A stretch of 64,000 bases of DNA from Numida meleagris. Lineage: Eukaryota; Chordata; Aves; Galliformes; Numididae. The stretch lies in assembly GCF_002078875.1 (NCBI RefSeq), contig NC_034422.1:759861-823860 (forward strand), given 5' to 3'. Below are positions 47,147 through 59,754 of this stretch, piece after piece (position 1 is the stretch's first letter; each line of letters begins with the position of its first letter). The notes under the pieces were generated by a model. The model was not told the DNA's origin. It was given only the letters and a program-made list of their open reading frames with translations, and did no database searches. Position numbers and translations under genes: made by a program.

Positions 47147-50100
47147 CAGCAGCGCAGGCGGTCAGCAATCCTCGCACTGCAGATTTTGTTTCCCCTTTTC
47201 ATCTCTGCAGGCTGCGGGATCTGCTCGCTCTGTGCAGCCTGAGGCGTGATGCTGCTGGAGCTGTAGGACGGCCGCGGGGACGGAGCCGTGTCCCTGCCCG
47301 TGTAGCTGCTTCCGTTTCTTCTCGTGTGAGGCAACCGCCTGGCAGGAAAGCACAATTTAGTAAATGCAATTTTTCCACCTCGTTGCTTCTGAGTTCCTTC
47401 TAACGTTGGGTATTGCTGTGCTTTGTGTGTCCAACAACCACAGCATTTACAGTCAAATGACTTTGTCTCGTCTAATATCTTCTTCAGTTTGATTTCATTT
47501 CTCCAACTTCTAGAAATCCATTATAATCACCTCAAAGGCGACATTTCCAGGAGCTCCACTCTTCCAGTGCCTGTTCCATGAATATCTCCCATCTTGCATC
47601 TCCTTTAATTTACCATTCTTGTCATGTTTGGGTGGAGCCCAGAAAAAACAACAACAATGAAATCAACAATACCATTGAACAAAATGCACAGGAGTGAGGG
47701 TTTTACATTTAGCTGTTCCTTCAGATCAGGACTGTATTAGTGAGTCACTGCTAACGATTTTGGTGTGGGGCAAGTGCAATTATATTGATGGCTCTGATTG
47801 GATAAGCATTTCATTATAGTGGAAATGAAGACTGAAATAGCAGTAAGAGCAGCGCTGCAGTAATGTTATCTGCAAAGAACAGATGCTATCAAGAACCTAG
47901 TTTGTTCTGTGTGGTTGGGCCGTGTTGCTGATACAGTGACATAAGTTATTCAGCGTGGGGCACTATCCTTTTGCGGTTGCTTTGTGACTCAGTTTTGGGG
48001 GAAGAAATCATTACCTCAAAGTGGAAAAGTTTATGGGTGGAATGGGGCAATATGTTTCAGAATGTGCTTCCTTAATCTCTGCAAGATTTAGGACTTAAAT
48101 GGATTGTAGGAGATGGACAGCTCTGTGCTAAGGTTTCTTCCTAAGGCTATGATTTTTGATAATGAGAGAGGAAAAATGCCTCTGAAATCTGGTAGAAAGT
48201 ACCATCCCTGAGATTTGGTGGAACAGTAACAGTATTCCCGGTCTGTCCTGGTCAAACTGGGTTGCTGTTGTTTTATGCTGAGTTAGCACTGGTGACATTG
48301 GCCAACATGGCAGAATCGGGCTCTAAACCCATGCTTTTGTGGGAAGAGCATAAAAGCAGCTCTGATGTTCTTGTTGCTAGGACTAAGCACTAGGGGGCTT
48401 GAGGCTCAGCAGCGTTCTTCAGTGTTTGGATGGGGGTGGTGTGTGTAAAGGGCTCTCCAGGGCTGCCCGGCAGCTGGGCATTGTGTGCCCAGAGCTGTGG
48501 GCTGCCCAGCGCCAGTGATCCCACTCATGGTGCCTCTGAGGCTGTCGACATGTTCCGGATCAGCCGAGGGGCTGGCATGCTCCTCTGGTCTGGGATGACG
48601 TGGAGATGAAGGACAATAGGATGAAACGTCAGCTTCTCCACTAAGGCTGCAGTCAAATACAGTTATTTTAAAGGCAAATCTTCTGGGCAGCTTGCAGTAA
48701 TCCAAACCTGCCGCCAGCTTTCTTTGAATATGGATGAAAGTGCCCGAGCCTTTTGAAGCTGAGAGGGGCTAGGGACCCCCGTCGTTAACAGATGCGGCCT
48801 TGGTGAGCTGCCTGCCGCTGCTCTGCCCACCGCTGCGTTAGCTGCTCGCAGCTGCTGTGTAGCACGAGCTCTCACCGTGTCCACGAGCAAGCTGCCGCTG
48901 AGGAATTCACACACCTGGTGCCAGCCTTACAGTTCCCTTTCATGTGCTGCGGTCCAGGGATTAGGTTCAGGAACGGGGTTGGCCGAGGAAAGTAACTAGG
49001 AAAATACTGCAGGAGGCTCCAGGCTGCTCTGAATGGCCCTTTCATCTCTGCCTCAAAAAAAACCAGTGAGAGCCATAGCATTAGAAAATGGTTTTGAAAG
49101 GATCGATCTTCCTTGTCCCTGCCCCACATGTACCCAATTCCATATACCTGGAGAAGTGAAGTGTAGTTATTTTGTACGTTTCTGATGTGCTGGCCTGTTA
49201 GTTTTGTTATATAGTTCAGACTGCGAGCCTGTTAGGGCTGGAATTTTCTTTGTGCTTAGGTTCAGGACCTTGCTTGTGCGGATGTGCTCTTCAGGAGCAT
49301 GTCACTGACTGCAATCCACTCCTCGGAAGAGAAATTCTGGACTGCAGAGCATAGGCTGTACCCTGAGGTTGGATGCTTCTGCATCCCATGTGCTTCTCCC
49401 CACTTCACCTACACTTGTCACAGGATGAAAAGCTCTTGTAAGCTTTTCTATTGCACATCTCCTCTTACCTTTTGCTGTATTGATAATTGAGGACATTCTT
49501 GCCTTGCAGATGAAATCAAGGGTGGTTGAGAGAAGTGCAATGGAGCAGCTGTTTGTCTGAAGAACATCTGTTCTCACTGGGCTCCCTGCAGTTTGGGAGT
49601 GGGCGCTTTCACCTTTAAAATCCAATTCTAGCTCTGTGTAAACAGTGAAACAGGATCTGCTCCAAGGGGAACAGTTTGTATAGTTTAAGTATTTCTGGAA
49701 AAGGAGAGTACAACCTTCGTCATCCAGAGAACTGATGTCTGTAAGTCTGTAGAATTCCTTTGCAGAGAAGAAGCCTGGTTTGCTTGGGAAGGCAGATTTT
49801 CTGGAATTAGGTTACTTTTTGTTGCTCTTAATAGATTAATGAGTTCACAGCATCCCTTCTGTATCCTCAGATCTTGCTGTCCAGAATGTTCAGCAGTCCA
49901 TGCATGTGCCTATAGATTTGGAAAAATACAGGCATGTTTTTGTATGCTAACCTCTTATCTGTGAGTTCTTCAAATGTGGCAGTCTCATCTTTATTAGGCT
50001 GCACTGAGCAAAGCCTTTGCTTTCAGTCTGAATGGCTTTTACCTGTATTTTGGGTGAATGTCCAGAAAACCCACTCAAATGAACAGAAGGAACATACATT

Positions 50101-53100
50101 AAATCTTTGTCAGAGCGTGAGCGTATGCAGGATTATTCATGTGCAGCTGCTTCGAACATAAAATGGATGCCTGTTCCTGCACACACACAGCAGCTGGGCA
50201 CTGGAGAAGTGTGAAGCGTACAGAAAGCGGGAGATCTCCTACACACAGTGCTGGGGGTTCTTCCTGGTACACAGCATGGTGCAGAGCTCTCCAGGGTGTC
50301 TGGGTGCAGAGTGAAGAGCACAACCCTTCATGAATATCTCTGAGCATCCTCGAGGGCTTGGCATGATTGCTGGCCCAGCCAGGTTTGGCTTGGGTGTTAG
50401 CAGCGGGGGAGAATTTCACTCTGTTTTTAGAGGTGGCAGAAATGCAGCTCAGGACATGGTATCTCTGCACTTCTGTGTGGATGCCATGGTTTTTACAGAT
50501 AGGCAGCTTTGGTGGAGGAGAGGCTCTGCTTCTCTGTGGTAGAGTCAACCACACAGCAGCTGAAGCTTCCCAGAGGCATTTGAGCCTTGGGAACCCCCTT
50601 AGCTCAAACTTTTGTCTTTGAGCCTGTTCCTCCGTGCGCTGGAGCTCCTTGGGGCAGCGGGGTGTGAAGTGCGCCCTGCTCAGCCCATTGCTGCTGGAGC
50701 TCTGCTGGGAGCCAGCACGTGCTGCTGGTGAGGAGTGCTGTGGCCCCTCGTCTCCTTGGCAAGGTAACCTGTCTCTCGGCTACCTGCTTCCCAGCCAGCT
50801 CCTCACTATGTTTGATGGCTTCTTCTGACATCTTACTGAGTTACAGGTGTGAGGCCAGAACTGGCAGAGAGAAGCTGGTGCTGCTTTTGAAATGTGTCTG
50901 TCCCGCAGTGTATTTTTTCATAATCTGTGCTGAAGAAGACCCACCAGTACAGCCCAGGTCTCTGGTGCCAACTGCTTCTAGAAGGACTGAAGCCCACAGG
51001 GGAGAAAGCTCTTGCATTTATTGTGTTTTTGGCTGGTTGATATCCAGAGAGCCTCTGGAAAGAGGCTGGGGAACAGTGGGCTCTCTAGGAGCAGCTGTCA
51101 CACTGTTCAGTCCCAGGGATGCTGTGTGATCTAGAGAAACTAGCATAGAATTGGCAGCACAAGTGGCCTGGAGTTTCAGCCTTTTATCTGCTTGCAGGAA
51201 ATTCTAGAAACATGTAGCATGTGATCTACAGCTGTGCAGACAACAGACATCTCCATTGCTTCTCTATCCACTGCATTTACAGCAACTCCCATTACTCCAT
51301 GGTAAAGAGAAGTTACCGTGCTCAGGGTTGCTTTGGCCAGTCACTGCTCTGGCACACGCTGAAGGCCAAGGCCATGTGCATTTCATGCACGGGCTGGAGC
51401 TGGTCAGGGTCCAAACAGCACATGGGTTGCAGCAGCTGTATTTGCTCACAAAATGGCCCCGAGCACATGGTGGTTCCTGTTGTAATGAGAGACACGGGAT
51501 TCTGGAAGGGGCTTGCAAAACCTCAGTGCTTCCCTCTGTAGAACAAAATCTGGTGTGAGGGGACAAAATCATGGCCCTAGAGGAGGGAACAGTGTGACCA
51601 TGATATATCTTGGCTGTTACTGTTTGAGGCACTGTTGGGCACTGTGGTCAGTTCAGTGCTTCCAAGAATGAGATACTGATTCATCTGTGGTCAATGGGTT
51701 TTTAAAATGATGCCACTAAACAATCAGTCTGGTTGCTCCTTGCCAAGCTTGGCTGTTGCAAGGATCTTTTCCTTAGGACAGCTCTGTGCTGCTGACCTGA
51801 ATTTCCATCCTCCTCGCTCAGCCTGGTTCCTTGAGGTGGTGGGTTAAGGACAGCCTGATCTGGATATGTTGTCACTGTGGCCCATGTGGTGGCCTGGCTC
51901 ACATTCAGTGCTGCCTGGATGGGATTAGTTACCAATACAAATCACTTCAAACAGTGTGTGCATGGGGAGAAAGAGATGGGCTGCTGCAGTGCAGGCAACT
52001 GAGGGTCAGCAGCTGGAGCTGGGCACAAGGTGGAACACTGTGGCCAAACTTATCGGGCAGCACCAAGCTGTGATTTCTCCCCAGTGTTCTGCATGGCTTG
52101 GATTTGGGAAGCTAGGGGTCAAGCACAGTCCCATGCAGCTCGTGCCATTCCCTGGTGTTCCTGCCAGGTTCCCTCTTGGAGGGGAAGGAGGGAGGTGAGG
52201 GTGGAGGGTTCAAATGACAGCTGACCGGGAGTCAGAGATTAATGAAGTGTTGAGCTCTTAATGGGGAACATGCTCCGTTGATTTGGGTTTCCCCTCCCCA
52301 CCCATCCCGCTCTTTCTATTTGTAGCACAGACTTGAAAGCAGCTTGAGAACGGAAGTGATTTCAGACTGGTGGTGACCTCATCCATCTCCAGCTCTGAGG
52401 TGGAGCAGTGTTTGGAGATATGTCCACAGCTTATGTTGCTGTTTCAACACTGCAGGCAAGAGGCTGACGCTGTGGGGAGAACCTGGTGCTTCACACTCCC
52501 TGAGTGCTCTTGGCATGTGTGGGCTGGGATCTCCCGCCCTACAGTGTGCCAGTCCCTCCTCTCTCCTGAGGACCTCTCCCTGCTAGGTCCTGGCATCTCG
52601 CCGTTTGCTGGGATTTAGGGCTGCTGGCACCAGCGGAGCTGCCATGCTGCTTGGGGGAGGGGTGCAGCTGGGCTGTGCCCTGCAGGGTGTGTGTGTGGTG
52701 CGAGGTGGGGACGGCTGTGGAGTGTTTTCTTTCTGTTCTCATCTTCCTAAATGCTGGTGGAAGAGGAGGAAGTAGGAAGGAAGAGAAGGCAGAACAGAGT
52801 CCAAAGAGAGCTGATGGGCAAGAGGCCTTGCTGGAAGCACCACGTATCAGAACAGTTCCTGGTGAGAAGTTAGGCCCTGTCTTGCAGGGTGCTGAGCTGT
52901 GCTAACGAGCTCAGGAGAGCACATGCAGATGCTGCATGCAGAAACTAGCAGACAATTCTTCCTGACATGGTAAAAGACCCTTCTTCCTTTTCCTCTTGAG
53001 GTTACTAAGATTTTCTCTTGCACATCTGTAGCCTGGAGTTCTTGGACTGTGCTGATGTCCAGCAAGCCCAGCACCTCCTGACTACTGAAGCTGCCCTGCC

Positions 53101-56100
53101 GAGCACAGCCCTGGACTTTGGAATATGACTGAATGCTGTAGTGAGCACAGCCTCTTAGTGCTGTCTCTCAAGTCATGCGGGGGAGTCCAGCCGCTTCCCC
53201 TTAAGACTAGATGTCTTCTGGCACAAACTCAGGCTGAAGAGATGCTGGGCCTTGGCAGGCTATGGCTGGGAAAATAAAAGCAGTCTTCTGTTGCATCTGT
53301 GTAATTGTAGAGGAACCTCCCTGGCCCTGGGTAGGCAGTACTGAAGGGGGATAAGAGGAATTTGCTTTTCTCTTGGCCTCATCCCAGATAGGGGATCTTG
53401 ACTCCTGCCCAGATATAAGTTCCCTCCCACCGTTGCCGAACAGAGAGAATTTAACTCTTCTTGGGATTGAACAAGAGACTTGCCCCTGCCCCTCTTCCCT
53501 CTTGCACTGGGGGCAGGGTCTGTAGGCAGATCCTGCCATTTGTGTCAGTGTAAGGATGAGAGTTTACAGTCCCATTTTCCTCCTTCCTGCTGCAGAGCTA
53601 TCTTGTCGCCTGTATATGATGTAATAATCTGTAAGTACGTGAATAAGTAGGAATTTTGTGTTAAAATGTCGCCTTTCCGTCCCCTCTGCTCAGCATCCCC
53701 CAGCTCTGCTGATAGCACTGGAGTGCAGAGGCAGGGAAGCGTGGCTGGCTGCGTGACGGAGGAGCTCTGCCACCTCTGTGAGAAGGGCTCTGTGCCATTG
53801 GAGCCCCGAGGAAAGCTCACGCTGGTGATGGAGGACCTGTAGTGCCAGCACTCGCTGCTTGGTGGGGCTCTGGCCCTTGGCAGCGCGCTGCCATCTGCGC
53901 CTCCTGCGTGCCCTCCCCAGAGGAGCCATTGAGCCCCGAGCTGTGCCACTCGCCGGTGTCTGTGGGGTACAATAACGCTAATGTGTCCAGGCGGCAGCAT
54001 GAAATGGACTCGTGTGTCAGGAACAAAGGAGCCTTTGTACCAGGCCCTGCTGCCAGCAGGAGGTTTGTCAGCTCTGTGCGCTAACACGGCGCTCCGTGCC
54101 CAGCCCTGCTCCCCCGGCTCAGTGCTGACCCGCAGCCCGGTGGCAGGGGCTCCAGCTCTCCCTTCACGGTGGGAGGTCTGTGTACGTGTCACGTGTGCCC
54201 GAGCACGGCCCTGCTCGGTGGCTGTGGGAGGCAGGACTCCTGCACCTCCAGTCCTGCACTGACAGCCTGGCTGTGTGTGGCCTGAAGCTGTGATGTAGGG
54301 CTGCATGCATTTCCTGCAACGTGCAACGTCCGGGAGCGGCACCAGGAGGACTGGGACAGGGCTGGAGCAGACCAAGGTGACAATGGTGCTCTACCTGGGG
54401 CTTTTAAGGGAGGTATTTCTGGCAGAGTTTGACAGAGCAGGCTGAGTGGGATTGCTTAACAATATGTGCCAGGTTTGAGAAGAAGTGAGGGGAACTCCTT
54501 TGCTTGGGCTGTCTCCTGGGCTTCTCTCTCCAGCATGTCCCATCTCTGGCTGCAGTGTTGGTGCCGTGCTGGCACAGAGCTCAGTAGAGCTGTGTCCACA
54601 GAAGCTGCTGCCAGGGCACTGAGAGCAACCCCCTGCAGCGCAGTGCTAGCGGTGGCTGGGATGCGAGACCGGGGACAGGCTGAGGAGCTGGCCGCGGGCT
54701 GAGGCAGCAGGACAAGATCACGGTGGGAAGAATCCCCTCTGTGAAGCTGTGTTGGATGCTCAGTGATTTTGATTCTATGGCAGTTTTATCCAACCGGTGG
54801 CTACTACTGCTGTATCCCAGGGTGCTCCTGCTGCCACATGGTGTCCGTGGTATGTCCTGGTATGTTGTCCCTTCTGGCCAAAGAGCACTGTTCTCCAGGA
54901 AAGCTGTTTGGTTGCTGCTAAGCAAGATGATGAGGACTTCAGTGGGAAGGAGAGCTTGACACGCACTCTGCCATGATTGCCCATTCACCACTGACACCAT
55001 CCCTTCCACAGGAAAGGGAGCTGTAGGGCCTGGGAGGGCAGGCTGGGAGGAGCACGAGGTCTCTTCTGGCTCCAAAGAACGCTGTGTGCGCCCAGAGAGG
55101 AAGCAGCAACCACAGGAAAAGGGTAGTTGCTGAACCAATTTGCCAAGAATTAAGCAATCTATTTCAAAGCATGAAATTGAGCAAGAGAACTCCTTCCCTT
55201 CTAAAGCAGGTGGAAAGGAGAAGGCAGAGTCCTTCAGTCCAAGAGCCAGACGGGGCCAATACCGCCCTTAGTCGTCCCCACACACAGTGTCCCCTGCTTT
55301 GATCCATTCCCTCCTACTGATGCTGTTTTCAGAAGCAGCCTGAACATTCCTCTGCCGCATGCTGCTATTTCACCCCTTTTTGGGGTGGATGCCCGTTTGC
55401 CCCAAGTATATGGGGAAATAAATACATGAAAAAGGAGTCTAGATAAAGATTGATTTGCACAGTGTGAACTTGCAGGACCCTGATACAGAAAGAAAGAGGC
55501 TTTGGTAGCTGTTAACTTTGGGATCTTGGTTCATCATCAGCAGTTTCTTTTTGTAGAGGACAGACCAAGGGATGTGGGTATGGCTCAGTCAATCCCTCCT
55601 CTGCTGTGGTGCCATGCAGAGCAGGGACTAATTCAGTGCAGTGGTGTGGCTGCTGGGAGCAGTTCTGTTCCTGCAGGGATGTGGCCTGTGGGTGTGTGTG
55701 TGCGTCAGAGCCTAAGCAAAACCAAGCTGGGGGCTGCTGTGCCTTCCAGGTGTGTCTTTTGCATGGAGGGGAAGTACTGTGTTGCACTGGGAAACAGAGT
55801 TCAGTCCCTGTCCACTGAGGAGAGCATTGTCTCTCTGGAGCCCTTTGCAGCTGCTCCTGCAAGCCAGCACGTAAGTGGAAACAGATGGCGTCATCGCAGT
55901 GGTTGGTAGGAATCTCACTGCTGCAGTTTTGCACAGAGCAGTGTGAGGGCTGAGCCACGCTCCCTGCCAGGCGAGCTGTGCTGCTTCCTGCAGCAGCCTC
56001 AGGCAGGGTCGCTTGGGTAGCACAGAGCCGTCAGGGCCCTGCCAGTGTCCATTGTCTTGGTAAATAGTCTGGAGGGACAGGGTTCCTGCGAAGGGTCTGG

Positions 56101-56980
56101 GTGAAGGAGCACCTGTGTTATGGAAAGACACAGGCAGTTCTCAGGTATCTAGCACGATCCAAGAAGGTCTTTCGCTCTGTTTCGCTGCAAACTCAGGCTC
56201 ACTATTTGTATATTTTCCATCCTTGTCAGCATCTCTGATAAGGAGAAGCAACACTCAGCAGTTCCTGACTACTACTCTTAAGGCTGAGAGAAATATTGTT
56301 TAAATTCCCTTTGGCAGACAGCACAGTTTGATTTAGATTTTCAGTGACCTGAAGTTTTCTCCCATCATCACAGCATTTAACAAAATGTAAATCTCCAGTC
56401 ACGCTGCAGGGCAAGCAGCAATTTGTGCAGCAGAGGTGTAACCAGGCTTAGTGTTTGCTGGAGCAAGGAGATGGGGGAGAAGTGGACAGGAAAGCATTGG
56501 ACAGCATCTCCTGCTTCCCCAGGCATGATGCGGAGTGGCTGGAAGTCTCTGCGGTGCGCACCAGAGGGCTGTGAGACCTGCAGGGCTCTGCAGGGGCTCA
56601 GGACATTGCCCTTAGAGAGCAGAGTGCGTGAGGGCAGAACTGGCAGATCACCTCTGCAAAGCTCAGCCTGTACATCTCTAGTGAAGGGGGATCGGTGGGG
56701 GAGCAGTAAATCCCAGCAGGACAGCTCTCCAGTGTCTTCTGTCAGGCGGAGATGTTGTGTCTGTGCATCCCTGCAGGCCCTGGGCTGTGTAGCAAACATC
56801 AGGGCTTCTGGGACCAGCACCGCTTCCCGGAGAGCAGCTGCTTGATGGCAGGGCCGAAGGGTGCTACGTGTGCACACTTCATCTGGGAGCTCTGAGAGAG
56901 CCCTGTGCTGGTTTACCCATATTTCACGGTTGCCCTCTCTCTTCCTTGGGTTTTGTTTCCTGCAGGAGAACGTGCTATGA

Positions 56981-57475
56981 TCGTTTTCTGAGAGCACCTC
57001 ACCCCCCACCAGCAAACGGGTGCGCTTCTCCGAGCCCTACCCTGACAACGCTCTGCGCTGCTGCTCGCGAGCCGCGCTGTGCTGCAGCCGTAGCGGAGCT
57101 GATTGCGTCTTCCTGCTGATTAGCTTATTGCTCCTGATTGCCAACGCCGTCACGCTTATTTTAATCATGCTCATTTCCTGTGTCACTCAGGGAGAAGGAG
57201 CAGGGTGCAGGTGTGGGAGGAAAGCCGTGTTTGCCAGGCTGAAAAGGACAAATGCTTTTGCAATGGAATACTCAAACTGTTGCGCAGTTCACTCTGCTGT
57301 TTATATTGAACCAAGAGAAACAACCAGGGGAGAAAGGGAGCAGAATTTCCCTCTGACTAATGCTGCTGGATTGTGCAGGGCTGCAGGGGAATTGCCAGGC
57401 AGAGAAACCATCAGGAGGAAAAGGAAATGGAAAGGGAATCTAATTATCCATCTGCAAAGACAGATGATACCCTGA
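56981..57475 (+). CDS. Possible exon with a transmembrane helix, unrecognised
   Basis: A 495-nt open stretch with no in-frame ATG near its start, so if real it is an internal or terminal exon. It contains KRVRFSEPYPDNALRCC, then a cysteine/arginine segment and a 27-residue uninterrupted hydrophobic run (codons 57101-57181: DCVFLLISLLLLIANAV, then TLILIMLISC). KRVRF fits the RVxF docking motif for protein phosphatase 1. A candidate acceptor is ttttctgag (56992) and a donor is tgcag|gtgtgg (after 57211); both are mediocre. No partner exons were found, and a conserved non-coding element is an alternative. Confidence 0.2.
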   Translation, partial: SFSESTSPPTSKRVRFSEPYPDNALRCCSRAALCCSRSGADCVFLLISLLLLIANAVTLILIMLISCVTQGEGAGCRCGRKAVFARLKRTNAFAMEYSNCCAVHSAVYIEPRETTRGEREQNFPLTNAAGLCRAAGELPGRETIRRKRKWKGNLIIHLQRQMIP

Positions 57476-58415
57476 GGCAAGGCCCAGCCCGGGGCAGGCT
57501 GGAGTTTGTGCAGACCGGTCAGGGGGTGCTGGGAGTCCCATCTGGGGTCGTGGGGAGCCAGGTGAGGCCACAAAACTGTGTTCTCCGGAGCAGTGCCCCG
57601 TGCTAGGCTCCAAGGGATGAAGCTTTGCTGCTCGGTATGGCTGTGTGTCTTGGTGAAGTGTGGGCAGAGCTGTGCATGTCAGAGGAGGAGGGTGAGCGTC
57701 AGCACCTCCCAGCAGGCTGCTCTCATTCACCTGGGCTGGTGCTGCACCCGCCCAAGGGTGAGGGAAGGGAGGTAGAGGTCGAGCGTGCATAACAACTGTA
57801 CTTTGTTACTGCAGAGTGCCTGCATGGGTCAGCAGAGAGAGGGTGGGAGAGCCTGGGGGTCTGAGGGCTGCAGGAGACCCCTGCTTGGAGGGTTACAGCT
57901 CTTGGGGCCTGGGGCTGGCGTTCCTCTTGCTGGATGCCTCCCAAGATTGATGTTTACTTTTGGGCACTGCCTTTTTTCCCTTAATTAATGGAATTAAAAA
58001 TGATTTGGTGAGCTAAGAGTGGGCTCATTCTCCTCTCTTGTGAGCATCAGCTACTCCTAAAGTTAATTGTGGCTGGGAGACCCAGATAGAAGTTGGGAAC
58101 TGTCCCAAGGCAGTTGGCTTGTTTTTTCCCAGTATTATTTTGGGAGCCTTCTGGGAGGTTAGCATGATTAAAGCACCTCCTTGCAGAGCTGGGCGCATCT
58201 GTGAGATGGGCATACTGGGGATGAACCAGGAGCATCCCTGCCTGAGTCCCTTAAATTTGCCCACTGCTTGCTCTGCAGGGCCCCTGCTCACTGTGCTGTG
58301 CCTGGACTGCCTTCCCCAGCACTGCGCTCAGACCAGCCCTGCTGGTGAGTGTCTGATGATGCTCAGAGGCCGCGATGTCCTCTCTGGTTCAGGATTCAGC
58401 CTCTTTGGTAGACAG

Positions 58416-58500
58416 GCCTGATCCTGCATCCCTTACTCACATGAGCAGTCGTCTCTATTTCAATGGGACTACTCGGTGAGTAAGGATAGCAGGATTGGGA
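58416..58500. repeat. Palindromic MITE-like old repeat
   Basis: The left arm (ctgatcctgcatcccttact) and right arm (agtaaggatagcaggattgg) are imperfect reverse complements over about 40 bases each, meeting around tatttcaatggga. The pattern matches from memory a palindromic interspersed repeat common in turtle and bird genomes (gatcctgca...ttactca...caatgggactactca). It would fold as an 85-base hairpin. Confidence 0.7.
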
Positions 58501-58692
58501 CCACTACCTGTAATTCTGAAGTGGACCTTCTGTAGGATCCTGTCCTGAACCTTTTAGCTGTTTGTGCACATAAACGTGCACCACGGGCTTGCAAAAGTGC
58601 TGATGCTTTTGGCATTTGGATGGAGAACTTGAGAGCTGGAGAAGCAGTGCCCTTCCATTTTGGAGGATGTCACCACTAGTTTCCATTCTCTC

Positions 58693-59754
58693 TCAGCAGA
58701 GGGCTCCCAGCCCAGCCGTTCCTAGGCCATGGGACGAGATGTACCTGTTTTTCTCCCAAGTGTTCCTGTTCTGGTTTCTCCAGGGCAGGCGGGGCCCAGC
58801 GCTGCCTCTGCTTTTCCCAGCTGTGGCTTTCATATGAGAGGGAGGGAATCTACGTAAGCCTGATTCATGTGGCAGATTTGGTGGAAGCAGAAGGAGAGAA
58901 GAACAGCAGCAGTGTGGAGGGAGTGCTGCAGCCCTTCCTGTGCTGCCTTGTTTCTCCTCCTGTCTGAATGGGCCAAATTTGTCACCCCCATTCTTCACTA
59001 AGGTCTTTGGTGTGTTTGCAGTGGAAGAGTGCTGGTGCCTGTGTCCCTGTGCAAGGCAGAAACAGTGAGGGTTACAAGCCTGATCCAAACATTGATTCTG
59101 ACCTGGCCCTGGGCAGGGGCAGCTGCTGTGGGAGCCGGCGGTGACCCCAGGCAGCCTCCATGGGAACCACTCTCTGAGGGCTGGCTTTTCCCTGCCAGGA
59201 ACATGTACTGCAGCAAGGAGCTCTGCCTGCAAGGAGCTGCTCCTCCTCCACCTCTGTCCAATTAGTTGCATTTTAGATGATCCTAAATGGTGAACAGAGG
59301 TGCTGGGTGTAACAAGAGCTGTGAACTTGCTCCAGAGGGAGTCAGTTCTGCCCCTCTCTTGCCACGTTCGCAGCCACCTGCGCCCACAGAGCTGCGCTGC
59401 ATGCTGCCCATCTCTGCCATTGCCCCCTCTGGGCCCTGAGTGCCACATGTTCCTGCAGTGGCTGTTTTGCTCCCAGCCGTGCTGACAGTGTGACAGCGCA
59501 GCCCTGTGTTGGCCGTCACTCGGTGCTGCTGGCGGAGCACTGCTCCTTGGCCTTTGATCCTGGGGCTGATGGTGCACGGTGAGGGCTGCACCCCTAGCAA
59601 GGCTGCTGTGCTGCTCTCCAGGAGCATTTCTGTGCTTCCTGGTGGTGAATTTTTCCTTCTGTGAGTTGACATCTAATGCTATGAAGTAATGTGTTTTCTC
59701 TCCTCTTCTCAGGGCCCATCTGCAGCCCTGCAGGCTAGAAATCCCCTGTAACAA
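58693..59754 (-). other. Long minus-strand ORF (353 codons), probably non-coding
   Basis: An open frame unusually long for chance, but its residues are rich in Q, H, S, R, W and C in no domain-like order, and the DNA is CTG/CAG-rich, which depletes stops in one frame. No family is recognised and no promoter or poly(A) pairing was seen. Confidence 0.1.
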
